This document shows positions 17,398 to 25,590 of a DNA stretch of 64,000 nucleotides, piece by piece. A program made the position numbers and the translations under genes. The notes below the pieces were generated by a model that saw nothing but the letters and a program-made list of their open reading frames with translations, did no database searches and was not told where the DNA came from. Position 1 is the stretch's first letter; every line of letters starts with the position of its first letter. Source of the DNA: Mycobacterium sp. (GTDB taxonomy: Bacteria; Actinomycetota; Actinomycetes; Mycobacteriales; Mycobacteriaceae); contig NZ_PKEK01000066.1 of assembly GCF_002863225.1 (NCBI RefSeq), positions 1 to 64,000 on the forward strand, written 5' to 3'.

Positions 17398-17401
17398 AGC
17401 C

Positions 17402-17671
17402 GTGACCGAGGCGAGACGTCGTGTAATCGTGGTGTGGGCAGCGCTACTGCTCCTCACATTCGTCTCTTTCGTCGTTGGTATCGAGCAGGACGCCAGCGTC
17501 GCTTCCGCCGCCGCCATCATCATTGTCGGGATCGCGCTGTTCAAGGTGCGTCTCATCGGCATCCATTTCATGGATCTGCGGGTGGCTCCGATCGCCCTGC
17601 GGATCGTTTTCGAGCTCTACTCACTGGTCGTATTCGTTACCCTGGCGGCGATAGACATCGTTGCCCGCTAG
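17402..17671 (+). CDS. Cytochrome c oxidase subunit IV-like small membrane protein (NorF-like)
   Basis: An 89-residue protein with three hydrophobic segments: VWAALLLLTFVSFVVG, SAAAIIIVGIALFKVRLIG and LYSLVVFVTLAAIDIVA. The central KVRLIGIHFMDLRVAP is the signature of the prokaryotic COX IV / NorF family. GTG start 4 bp after the COX III-like stop, with GAGGTGAAG at the junction, so the pair is co-translated. NorE/NorF are accessory to nitric oxide reductase in denitrifiers; here they are without NorB/NorC. Confidence 0.75.
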   Translation: MTEARRRVIVVWAALLLLTFVSFVVGIEQDASVASAAAIIIVGIALFKVRLIGIHFMDLRVAPIALRIVFELYSLVVFVTLAAIDIVAR

Positions 17672-17838
17672 TCGCCGACGGCCCCCAGGGCGCCGAGCAC
17701 CGAACATGTCGCGCATTGGTGCCGGCGAGCTAGCGGGTGAAAGATTGAAAAGATCTTCGCGACAACAACATCCGTTCGAATCGCTGCTATCGTCGGCCAG
17801 ACGCAGGCGCGTGTCCGTGGTCACGTGAGGGTCGCAGT

Positions 17839-17880
17839 GTGATTGACAGCACATCAACACTCATACATAATGTTCGAATA
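17839..17880 (+). promoter_or_regulatory. Promoter with operator-like palindrome before the membrane-protein gene
   Basis: TTGACA (17843-17848) and CATAAT (17866-17871) are 17 bp apart, and ATGTTCGAATAT (17870-17881) forms the same near-palindrome as at 11956 but with its outer C:G pair replaced by A:T. Upstream GTGATTGACA is also identical. The motif therefore defines a second transcription unit (membrane protein and DUF7064 copy 2) probably under the same control as the phosphotransferase unit. Confidence 0.6.
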
Positions 17881-17961
17881 TGACGTTCGCCATGGGTGTG
17901 GGTGCCGACCACTCTGCGGCGAAGTTCTCTAAATGAGCGTCAAAAAATTAGGAGGCACGCG

Positions 17962-18714
17962 TTGAAACGCTTGACCGAGTTGGCCTGCGCCTGGGGCGGC
18001 ATCGCATTTGCGGTTCTTTTCTTTGTGGGTTTTGTTGGCATCGCGCACTTTGTCCCGCCCCTGAATCCGGCCAATACCGCGGCGCAGACGGCGGCCATCT
18101 ACCGTGATCACACTGGGGCGATCAGGACCGGTTTGCTGATGTGCTACGTCGGCACAATGTTCTTTCTCGCCTTCGGCTCGGGAATCGTCGGACAGACCCG
18201 GCGAATCAAAGGTGTCGCTCCTGCGGTGACTTATCTTCAGGTATCCAGTTATGCGGCTGGGGTGCTGCTGATCATCCTGCCGATTGTCTGCTGGTTCACC
18301 GCGGCCTTCCGGCCGGAAACCTGGTCCGACGAATCAATTCAGCTGATCAATGATTTTGGCTGGATCGGCTTCGTGATCGGTTTCCCGCCTTTCGTCACGT
18401 GGGTCTTCGCCACTGGATTGGCCATCCTCTCCGATGAGGCCGAGCAACCGCTGTACCCCCGATGGTCGGGGTATCTCAGCCTCTGTATGGCCTTGATACA
18501 GGTCATGGCCCTCGTGCTGCCCTTCTTCAAGAGCGGGCCATTCGCCTGGAATGGACTGTTCCCGTGGTGGATACCGATGACGGACTTCTTCTCGTGGTTC
18601 ATCGTCATCACCGTGCTGACGATCAAGGCCATCAACGCGCCCCAGTACGAACACGCAGCCTTAGCCGTCGCCGGAAGCCCCGAACTCAGCCTGCAACCAC
18701 AGGCCCAGAACTAG
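17962..18714 (+). CDS. Multi-pass membrane protein of unknown function
   Basis: A 250-residue protein with at least six hydrophobic segments, such as GGIAFAVLFFVGFVGIAHF, LLMCYVGTMFFLAFGSG, SYAAGVLLIILPIVCWF, IGFVIGFPPFVTWVFATGL, LCMALIQVMALVLPFF and FFSWFIVITVLTIKA. I recognise no named family. The TTG start at 17962 is chosen because a perfect AGGAGG lies 6 bp upstream; a longer GTG frame from 17896 would swallow this site. It follows the 17839 promoter and precedes DUF7064 copy 2. It may help substrate or heme-protein handling, but this is a guess. Confidence 0.65.
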   Translation: MKRLTELACAWGGIAFAVLFFVGFVGIAHFVPPLNPANTAAQTAAIYRDHTGAIRTGLLMCYVGTMFFLAFGSGIVGQTRRIKGVAPAVTYLQVSSYAAGVLLIILPIVCWFTAAFRPETWSDESIQLINDFGWIGFVIGFPPFVTWVFATGLAILSDEAEQPLYPRWSGYLSLCMALIQVMALVLPFFKSGPFAWNGLFPWWIPMTDFFSWFIVITVLTIKAINAPQYEHAALAVAGSPELSLQPQAQN

Positions 18715-18800
18715 CGGCACGGCCTCGACGACGGCTCAAGCCGGGCTGGTACCTCGCTTGCCGTGCGTCCCGGGCGGGCGCTTAAGAAGCGGAGCGAACA

Positions 18801-19880
18801 ATGGCGTGGAACGACAAGATCGACGAGGCCGACGAACAGTTCCACCAGCACAGTGACGATCCGTACTGGAGTGAGAACAGCTTGCTCGGGTTCACCGCGC
18901 CAGAGCGCAATCTGTGTGGGTTCATCTATTTCTATTTTCGGCCGAACATGAATCTGGTCGTGGCTGGCCCGGCAATCTGGGACCACACTGGCGAGGACGT
19001 CTACAACTGCCTCTACTACGGCTGGGATCAGCACCTCGCGATCCCGCCGAATGCCGAGATGTTCAATTTCGAGCTGTCGAATTCGCTGTCGTGCAAGATG
19101 ATCGACCCGTTGCGGAAATACCGGTTTGGGTATGACCGCCACGGTGTGAAAATCGATCTGACCTGGACCGCGCTCGCCGAGCCGCACTATATGAAGCTCG
19201 CGGATGACGGCAAGGAGAAGCAGGGCATCGGGAACTGGGTCGCGCGGGCCGGGGACCTCTCAGTCGGGCACTACGAGCAGGCCGGCACGTTCAACGGAAT
19301 CGTCGAGATCGAGGGCGAAACGATCGCGATCGACTGCGGGGCTGTCCGCGACCGCGCATGGGGGCCCCGTTACGCCGACATCAAGGATCCGCTGCGCACC
19401 GGTTGGCCCTACGTGTTCGCCTCAGCCGAGAGCGGATGGCATCTCTACGCTCCACAGACCGCGCTGTCGTTCGACGACGATCCCATCGACGGCACGACGG
19501 AGACCGTGACCCATGGCTTCTACATTCGCGACGGGATCAAGGCCCAGATTGTCGAAGGCACCCGTCGAGCCCAACGCGGACGCGACGGGCGGGTACTGAC
19601 TCAGGTGATCCACTGCGTCGACGAGCTCGGCCGGGAACTGCACGCCGAAGGGCAGAACAGAAACTGGCTGAAGTGGCCCCACTACAGCGACATCCTCAAC
19701 TGGTGGTCCTTGGTCAGGTGGGAATACGACGGGCAGGTGGTCTACGGCGAGGACCAGGACGTGATGAACTTCCGGTACTACCGCAAATTGTGGACGAAGC
19801 TCCTCGCTGAGGACCGTGGGCTTCTGCACTGTTTTCCCGACTCATCGGCCTATCCGCCCTACGGAGTTAGCCGGCGATAA
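18801..19880 (+). CDS. DUF7064-type (CrtC/AttH lipocalin-like) protein, copy 2
   Basis: A 359-residue paralogue of the protein at 13249; by eye roughly four residues in five are the same, and long stretches of DNA in the first third are nearly identical. All conserved segments are kept: RNLCGFIYFYFRPNMNLV, NCLYYGWDQHL, RDRAWGPRYADIKDPL and the C-terminal LWTKLLAEDRGLLHCFPDS. Such high identity over only 5 kb suggests recent duplication or gene conversion. Differences cluster in surface loops (HQHSDD against HKRSSD) and the C-terminus. The second transcription unit carries it after the membrane protein. Confidence 0.65.
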   Translation: MAWNDKIDEADEQFHQHSDDPYWSENSLLGFTAPERNLCGFIYFYFRPNMNLVVAGPAIWDHTGEDVYNCLYYGWDQHLAIPPNAEMFNFELSNSLSCKMIDPLRKYRFGYDRHGVKIDLTWTALAEPHYMKLADDGKEKQGIGNWVARAGDLSVGHYEQAGTFNGIVEIEGETIAIDCGAVRDRAWGPRYADIKDPLRTGWPYVFASAESGWHLYAPQTALSFDDDPIDGTTETVTHGFYIRDGIKAQIVEGTRRAQRGRDGRVLTQVIHCVDELGRELHAEGQNRNWLKWPHYSDILNWWSLVRWEYDGQVVYGEDQDVMNFRYYRKLWTKLLAEDRGLLHCFPDSSAYPPYGVSRR

Positions 19881-19964
19881 CCCACTCAAGAATTGACGCC
19901 GCGGCCCGATGCCCCAATTTGCTGGCGGCAAGCGCGCCGATGCCGCCCGTCCCGCGGTCGATTC

Positions 19965-20762
19965 CTAAGGCATCGTGTAGCCGCCACTGACCGAGATCAT
20001 CTGCCCGGTCACCTGCCGGGCTGCCCCCGGCGAGGAGAACCACAACACCGCGCGAGCCACGTCGGTGGCATCGGTGAGCCGTCGCAGCGGGGTGTCTTTG
20101 ATCATGAAGTCGATCTGCTTCTGATTGAACACCGCGTCCTCGCCGACCGCCCACAGGCTTGAGGGCCCAATCGCGTCGGGACCCTCCGGAATGACGAGAC
20201 CGGGGCACACGATGTTGGAACGGATGCCGTGGCGTCCGTGTTCACGAGCTGTAGTTCGGGCCAGGGCGACCATTGCGGCCTTCGATGCACCGTAGACACC
20301 CTGACGGATCTGACCAAAGGCGGCGTCGCTGGCAATGAAGACAATGGAGCCTTCGCCGGCTTCTTTCATCGGGCCGATAGCGGCCTGGGTCGCCGAAATC
20401 GCAGTGAACAGATTCACCTCGATGGTCCGCTGCCACTTGTCCCGGTCAGTATCGGTCGCGATGAACCCCGGCACGCTCCAGCCCGCATTGTTCACCAGCA
20501 CGTCAATGCCGCCCCAGGCTTCCTGACAGGCGCCAACGGTGTCTTCGGCGGCGCCAGAGACGGTCAGGTCCGCGATCGCGACGCGGACGTCGGCAGCACC
20601 ACGCTCCAGCGCTTCGGCACGGACCTTGTCAGCCTGCGAGGCATCGATGTCGTTGATCACGATCCGCGCGCCCTCAGCGGCGAACTCATGGACGATGCCG
20701 CGGCCGATATTTGATGCGCCGCCGGTGACGACGACGCGCGCGTTAGCCAAACCCAAGTCCAT
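19965..20762 (-). CDS. Short-chain dehydrogenase/reductase (SDR)
   Basis: A 265-residue classical SDR. The cofactor motif VVVTGGASNIGRGIV, the acidic VINDID that favours NAD over NADP, NNAGWS, the catalytic Ser-Tyr-Lys set (SDAAF..., YGASKAA) and a C-terminal GGYTMP are present. Start at 20762 has AGGAG upstream. Oriented against the 12-gene operon, with 102 bp between the divergent starts, where a TTAACCTGGATTAG palindrome-like site sits. It probably oxidises a hydroxy intermediate of the same pathway. Confidence 0.85.
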   Translation of the reverse strand: MDLGLANARVVVTGGASNIGRGIVHEFAAEGARIVINDIDASQADKVRAEALERGAADVRVAIADLTVSGAAEDTVGACQEAWGGIDVLVNNAGWSVPGFIATDTDRDKWQRTIEVNLFTAISATQAAIGPMKEAGEGSIVFIASDAAFGQIRQGVYGASKAAMVALARTTAREHGRHGIRSNIVCPGLVIPEGPDAIGPSSLWAVGEDAVFNQKQIDFMIKDTPLRRLTDATDVARAVLWFSSPGAARQVTGQMISVSGGYTMP

Positions 20763-20811
20763 CGGTGCTCCTGTAGCTGGGCGGCCTGTTGCGGCCGCGC
20801 TCAAGCGTAGT

Positions 20812-20825
20812 TTAACCTGGATTAG
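20812..20825. promoter_or_regulatory. Palindromic operator candidate between divergent SDR genes
   Basis: TTAACCTGGATTAG matches 11 of 14 bases of TTAATCTAGATTAA, the palindrome found before the 39585 and 42896 genes. It lies centrally between the starts at 20762 and 20865, in an AT-rich island, where a TetR-type repressor could control both directions. Confidence 0.5.
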
Positions 20826-20864
20826 AAATATGCCGATTGTTTTCAACCTTTGGAGGCGAAGCGT

Positions 20865-21599
20865 GTGACCGAGCCACTGCTAGACGAGCGGGTGGCTGTC
20901 GTCACCGGTGCAGGGCAGGGCATCGGCCGTGAGATCGCTCGTGTGCTAGGCCAGCACGGCGCCAAGGTCGTCCTGGCTGATGTCGACGGCGATACCGCTA
21001 AAGCGGCGGCCAGCGAGGTCGACGGGTTGGGGGTGGCCTGCGATGTGACCGACGAAGACCAGATGCGTGCCCTCGTTGCCGACACGGTGCGCGATCTTGG
21101 CCGGCTGGACATTTTTGTCAACAACGCCGGGATTACTCGCGACGCGTCGCTGAAGAAGATGACCGTAGAGGATTTCGACGCCGTCATCACAGCGCACCTG
21201 CGCGGAACATGGCTGGGCGTGCGGGAGGCATCGTCGGTGATGCGGGGGCAAAAGTCCGGCAGCATCGTCAACATCTCATCGTTATCCGGCAAATCGGGCA
21301 ATCCGGGGCAGACCAACTACAGCGCCGCCAAAGCCGGGGTGATCGGGCTGACCAAGGCCGCGGCCAAAGAATTGGCCCACCACAACGTCCGCGTCAACGC
21401 CGTGCAACCCGGTCTGATTCGCACTCCCATGACGGCGGCGATGGCGCCAGAGGTATTCGCCGAACGCGAGGCCGCCGTCCCGATGAAGCGCGCCGGGGAG
21501 GCTGCGGAGGTGGCCGGGGCGGTGGTGTTTCTCGGGTCGAGCCTTTCCAGCTACGTGACCGGTTCTGTGATCGAGGTCGGCGGGGGGCGATACATGTGA
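20865..21599 (+). CDS. FabG-like SDR, first gene of a 12-gene coupled operon
   Basis: A 244-residue SDR close to 3-oxoacyl-reductase (FabG) type: VAVVTGAGQGIGREIARVL, NNAGITRDASL, ISSLSGKSGNPGQTNYSAAK (Tyr and Lys catalytic), RVNAVQPGLIRTPMT and a C-terminal VIEVGGGRYM. GTG at 20865 is chosen, with GGAGG 8 bp upstream; the longer TTG frame at 20850 contains that site. Likely catalyses the 3-hydroxyacyl-CoA dehydrogenase step of a beta-oxidation-like route. Its stop overlaps the start of the next gene as ATGTGA. Confidence 0.85.
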   Translation: MTEPLLDERVAVVTGAGQGIGREIARVLGQHGAKVVLADVDGDTAKAAASEVDGLGVACDVTDEDQMRALVADTVRDLGRLDIFVNNAGITRDASLKKMTVEDFDAVITAHLRGTWLGVREASSVMRGQKSGSIVNISSLSGKSGNPGQTNYSAAKAGVIGLTKAAAKELAHHNVRVNAVQPGLIRTPMTAAMAPEVFAEREAAVPMKRAGEAAEVAGAVVFLGSSLSSYVTGSVIEVGGGRYM

Positions 21600-22360
21600 C
21601 GACCGTGCTAACCGAATCCAAGGACGGCGTCGGGTTCATCACCTTGAACCGTCCTGAGCGCATGAACGCGATCACCGTGGAGTTGGGCACAGCCCTCGAA
21701 AATGCTCTCGTCAAGCTCGGCGAGGACGGCTCGGTCAACGCGATCGTCATCCGCGGCGCCGGCCAGAATTTCTGCGCCGGTGGTGATTTCGCCGAAGTCG
21801 AGCGCCTGCGATCCACCGGCGGCCCGGCGTTGCGTTTACTGTTCGTCGCGTTCCGGAGGGCATGCGAAGCCATCGCCACGCTCGAGGTGCCGATCATTGC
21901 CGCCGTGGAGGGTGTCGCGATGGCGGGCGGGTTCGAGCTGATGCAGGCTGCCGACATCGTATTGGTCAGCGACGGTGCCCGCATCGCCGACAACCACATC
22001 AACTTCGGGATGATCCCCGGCGGGGGCAGCACGCAGCGGCTCCCCAAATTGGTCGGACGCCAGCAGGCCATGGCGCTGCTGCTGAGCGGCGACCGGATAT
22101 CGGGCGCAGACGCTGTGCGGCTCGGCCTGGCGTACCGCAGTTTTCCCGTGGCTGAATTCGAGGACAGCGTGTGGCAGTTCGCCTCAGACCTGGCGGCGCG
22201 CCCGCGCGCCGCGGTCACCACGATTAAACGTCTGGTCAACGTCAGTCTGGACTCGACCGTCGCCCTCAGTCTCGATCGTGAGATGGCCGCAGTGGTGGCC
22301 CATATCAACGAATTACCGCAGACCAACGGTGTTGGTCCAGGAGGAGGAGACAAGCGATGA
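21596..22360 (+). CDS. Crotonase 1 (enoyl-CoA hydratase/isomerase family)
   Basis: A 254-residue crotonase. The oxyanion-hole segments are NFCAGGDFAEV and EGVAMAGGFELMQAADIV. The first catalytic Glu is kept (GGFEL, equivalent to Glu144 of rat hydratase). The second Glu position (PEI in hydratases) reads NHI in ADNHINFGMIPGGG, so the classic two-Glu hydratase pair is incomplete. GTG start overlaps the SDR stop. Its role may be isomerase, hydratase of an unusual enoyl-CoA, or retro-aldol/ring-opening chemistry. Confidence 0.8.
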   Translation: MTTVLTESKDGVGFITLNRPERMNAITVELGTALENALVKLGEDGSVNAIVIRGAGQNFCAGGDFAEVERLRSTGGPALRLLFVAFRRACEAIATLEVPIIAAVEGVAMAGGFELMQAADIVLVSDGARIADNHINFGMIPGGGSTQRLPKLVGRQQAMALLLSGDRISGADAVRLGLAYRSFPVAEFEDSVWQFASDLAARPRAAVTTIKRLVNVSLDSTVALSLDREMAAVVAHINELPQTNGVGPGGGDKR

Positions 22361-23160
22361 CAGCTGTCGACACTGCACCGGTGGCCCTGGAAATCGGTGA
22401 CGATGGCGTCGCCCGGCTCCAGCTCAACCGGCCAGAAGCTTCCAACGGCATGAACGTCGAGTTGCTCAAGGCGCTGCACGGGGCGATCCTTGCGTGCCAC
22501 GCGAGCCCCGACGCGCGCGTGGTGCTGCTCACGGGAGCTGGCCGCAATTTTTGTGCCGGCGGTGACATCCACACTTTCGCCTCCAAGGGCGTCGACTTAC
22601 CGGACTACCTGCGCGAAGCCACGGCGTGGCTGCAGCTAGCCACGGCCGCGCTCATACAGCTCCGGGTCCCCGTGGTGACCGCGGTGCAGGGTTTTGCTGC
22701 CGGGGGAGGTGGTCTGGGCCTGGTATGCGCCTCGGATCTCGTCGTGGCGGCCCAGTCCGCGAAATTCTTCTCCGGAGCGGTGCGGGTGGGCATGGCGCCC
22801 GACGGGGGAGCGTCAGTGACTCTTGCGCAGCTGGTGGGGCTTCGGCAGGCGCTGCGTATCCTGCTGACCAACCCGACCCTGGGGGCCGAGGAGGCGTTGG
22901 CAATTGGCCTGATCACTGAGGTCGCCGCGGACGACGAATTGAGGGCTCGCGCCGACCAGATCGCGACGACGCTTGCAGCACTGCCGACGCGAGCCCTGTC
23001 GGCCACCAAGCGTCTGGTGTGGAGCGGTGTCGGCGCCTCGGTGGAGCAACGTCTGGCTGAAGAGGCACGCACGGTCTCTGAGCTGTCCGGAACGGCCGAT
23101 GCGATCGAGGGTTTACAAGCCGTCATCGAGCGCCGCGAGCCGAAGTTCACTGGACAGTGA
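22357..23160 (+). CDS. Crotonase 2 (PaaG-like enoyl-CoA isomerase type)
   Basis: A 267-residue crotonase overlapping its neighbour by ATGA. The CoA-binding and oxyanion segments NFCAGGDIHTF and GFAAGGGGLGLVCASD are conserved, but both Glu positions of a hydratase are changed (to Gly in GGGLGL and to Ala in FSGAVRVG). An Asp in MAPDGGASVTL is in the place used by PaaG-like isomerases and by other non-hydratase crotonases. It is therefore more likely an isomerase or ring-transforming enzyme than a hydratase. Confidence 0.75.
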   Translation: MTAVDTAPVALEIGDDGVARLQLNRPEASNGMNVELLKALHGAILACHASPDARVVLLTGAGRNFCAGGDIHTFASKGVDLPDYLREATAWLQLATAALIQLRVPVVTAVQGFAAGGGGLGLVCASDLVVAAQSAKFFSGAVRVGMAPDGGASVTLAQLVGLRQALRILLTNPTLGAEEALAIGLITEVAADDELRARADQIATTLAALPTRALSATKRLVWSGVGASVEQRLAEEARTVSELSGTADAIEGLQAVIERREPKFTGQ

Positions 23161-23954
23161 CCGATAGCTCAAGCACAGGCCCGGTCCTGGTCAGCAACCG
23201 CGGTGCGGTCCGCATCATCACGCTGAACCGGCCGGACAAGCGCAACGCCATCGATATCGAACTGCGGATCGCGCTGGCCGAAGCCATCGAGGCGGCCGAC
23301 GCGGACGCCTCGGTGCGGGTGATCGTGCTCACTGGCGCGGGAAAGGCGTTCTGTTCCGGCGGTGACATCAGCACCATGCAACGGATTCCGGCGGGACCCG
23401 CCCTCGAGCGGGCCCGTTTGGCGCAACGCGTCATCGCGGCGATCTGGACCACCAGCAAGCCGGTGGTGGCCGCCGTCGAAGGGTCCGCGTTCGGCGCCGG
23501 GACGGCGCTGGCAGCCGCCTGCGATGTAGTCGTCGCGGGCGGCGACGCACGGTTCGCCACCACGTTCACCGGCGTCGGACTGGCGGGCGACATGGGCTGC
23601 TACGTGTCATTGCCGGCGCGCGTCGGCATGGCGCGTGCGCGCCAGATGCTGCTGATGCCGTCGCCGATGTCTGCGAATGAGGCGCTCGATGCGGGTCTGA
23701 TCGACATGCTGACCGAATCGGGTGCTGCGTTGAGCGTCGCGCTGCGCAGCGCCGCGCGGTTGGCGGAGGGCCCAGCGCAGGCCTACGGCGTGATCAAGTC
23801 GCTGCTGGCCGCCGCGCCGACACTTCATCCGCTGGAAATGTTGGAGCAGGAAGCGACCCACCAAGCCGTGTTGTTCGACACCGACGATTTCGAAGAGGGG
23901 GCCGCCGCGTTCCGGGAGAAGCGGAAGCCGGTCTTTGGGGCCGTGCGCCGATGA
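23157..23954 (+). CDS. Crotonase 3 (enoyl-CoA isomerase/hydrolase type)
   Basis: A 265-residue crotonase with GTG start overlapping crotonase 2. AFCSGGDISTMQ and EGSAFGAGTALAAACDVV carry the oxyanion hole. The Glu positions are replaced (Ala in GTALAA; Phe/Thr around TTFTGVG), while an Asp is kept in LAGDMGCYVSLPARVG. As with crotonase 2, hydration is unlikely to be the reaction. Its C-terminal trimerisation helix (EEGAAAFREKRKPVFGAV) is intact. ATGA overlap with the next FadD gene. Confidence 0.75.
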   Translation: MTDSSSTGPVLVSNRGAVRIITLNRPDKRNAIDIELRIALAEAIEAADADASVRVIVLTGAGKAFCSGGDISTMQRIPAGPALERARLAQRVIAAIWTTSKPVVAAVEGSAFGAGTALAAACDVVVAGGDARFATTFTGVGLAGDMGCYVSLPARVGMARARQMLLMPSPMSANEALDAGLIDMLTESGAALSVALRSAARLAEGPAQAYGVIKSLLAAAPTLHPLEMLEQEATHQAVLFDTDDFEEGAAAFREKRKPVFGAVRR

Positions 23955-25588
23955 GTGCACTTCAAGCACGCTTGGACCGCTCTTATGCCGGTGCCGAGGC
24001 CGACCCCGAACTGGTGGAATACACCGTCGGGACGCTCCTGCGCGAGCGGGCACGCACGCACCGCGACGTCACGGCAGTGATCGGGTACGACCACGCTGAC
24101 AACGACGTCAGGATGACCTACGGCCGACTTTTCGAGGAGGCGGCGAAGGTCGCCGCGGCCTTGACGCGGTTAACCGATCCGGGTGACTACGTGGCGCTGT
24201 GGGCTCCGAACCTCGTGGAATGGCCGATGATCCAGTACGGGGCGGCGCTCGCCGGGGTGGTCCTGGTCGCACTCAACCCCGCGCTGCGCGCCACCGAGTT
24301 GCGCTACGCCCTGCAGCACTCCGGCGCCAAAGTCCTCATCCACGCGGAGCGCAGCCGTGACTACGACATGGCCGCAGTCGTGTCCGAGGTTGCTCCGGCG
24401 ATCGATGGGCTGGTGTCCATCGGGTTGTCCGAGACACGTTGGCGCGACCAGGAAGTCGAGTCCGCGGCCCCGGACCGCACGCCCACCGACACGAACCTTC
24501 CCGTGATGCTGCAGTACACCTCGGGAACCACCGGAACCCCCAAGGGCGTACTGCTTAGGCACCGCTCCTTGATCAACGTCGCCAAACTCACAATGGAAGC
24601 CGCTGGTATCAGCCACGGCTCGATCACCATCAATCCGCTCCCGATGTTTCACACCGCCGGCTGCGTGATCGCGACCCTCGGTCCGCTGTGGATCGGTGGG
24701 ACGCAGTGCCTCGTGTCGCGGTTCGAGCCCGCCGGCGTTCTCGACCTGATCCGCCGCGAATCCGCATCGGTGGTGTTCTTCGTGCCCACCATTCTTGCGG
24801 CCCTGGTGGCCACCCAACGACAGCGCACCGATCCAGCACCGCCGTTGACGACCTGCCTGGGGGGTGCGGCCATGGTCGCACCCGACCTCATCGATGCCAC
24901 CGAATCGGTCTTCGGGGCCAAAGTCATCACCGTGTTCGGACAAACCGAGTTGGCACCGGTACTCACCGCCACGCGCCCCGACGACGCCCCCGATGATCGG
25001 ATGCACACCGTGGGCCGCCCATTGCCCAACGTGGACTGCAAGATCACCGATCCAGCGACCGGGTCAATAGTCCCTGTCGGGCACGAGGGCGAGATCTGCG
25101 CGCGCGGCTACCAACAGATGATCGGGTATCTCCACGATCCCACGGCGACCGCGGCGGCCATCGACGCTGAGGGGTTTGTGCACACCGGCGACCTCGGCGT
25201 GATGGACGAACGGGGATACCTCAAGGTGACAGGGCGACTTAAGGAATTGATCATCCGCGGCGGCGAGAACATCGCGCCCTACGAGATCGAGGAGTGTCTG
25301 CACGGGCACGACGCTGTGGCCGAGGCGTGTGTCTTCGGGCTGCCTGATGATCGGCTCGGGGAGGTCGTCGCGGCGGTGATCGTGTCGCACAACCCGCCGT
25401 CTGAAAACCTGGTCGACGTGCTCAGTGGCCACGCCCGCGATCACCTGATGCCACACAAGATCCCCCAGCGCTGGTTCGTCGCCGACGACCTTCCCCGAAC
25501 ACCCACGGGCAAGGTCCGCAAACACGCGCTGCCCGACTTAATCGCGGACTGCGGGGTCCGCGAAATCCACCACCGAGAGGACGCGTGA
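23951..25588 (+). CDS. FadD-type acyl-CoA synthetase
   Basis: A 545-residue adenylate-forming ligase: YTSGTTGTPKGVLL (P-loop), PMFHTAGC, FGQTELAPV, HTGDLGVMDERGYL hinge and the C-terminal catalytic lysine motif LPRTPTGKVRKHALPD. It would make the CoA thioester that the crotonases and thiolases of the same operon use. It overlaps crotonase 3 (ATGA) and the Rieske alpha gene (GTGATCATG). Substrate might be the ring-bearing acid of the pathway; sequence alone does not decide. Confidence 0.85.
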   Translation: MSALQARLDRSYAGAEADPELVEYTVGTLLRERARTHRDVTAVIGYDHADNDVRMTYGRLFEEAAKVAAALTRLTDPGDYVALWAPNLVEWPMIQYGAALAGVVLVALNPALRATELRYALQHSGAKVLIHAERSRDYDMAAVVSEVAPAIDGLVSIGLSETRWRDQEVESAAPDRTPTDTNLPVMLQYTSGTTGTPKGVLLRHRSLINVAKLTMEAAGISHGSITINPLPMFHTAGCVIATLGPLWIGGTQCLVSRFEPAGVLDLIRRESASVVFFVPTILAALVATQRQRTDPAPPLTTCLGGAAMVAPDLIDATESVFGAKVITVFGQTELAPVLTATRPDDAPDDRMHTVGRPLPNVDCKITDPATGSIVPVGHEGEICARGYQQMIGYLHDPTATAAAIDAEGFVHTGDLGVMDERGYLKVTGRLKELIIRGGENIAPYEIEECLHGHDAVAEACVFGLPDDRLGEVVAAVIVSHNPPSENLVDVLSGHARDHLMPHKIPQRWFVADDLPRTPTGKVRKHALPDLIADCGVREIHHREDA

Positions 25589-25590
25589 TC

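Noticed and set aside
17771-17782. TTCGAA core (CGTTCGAATC) near the third promoter
   Set aside because: Lacks the TTGACA and -10 context and the TGTTCGAATA flanks; single hexamers like this occur by chance.
21394-22572. A 392-codon minus-strand frame opposite crotonases 1 and 2
   Set aside because: Opposite strand of genes with intact crotonase motifs; its protein is low-complexity.
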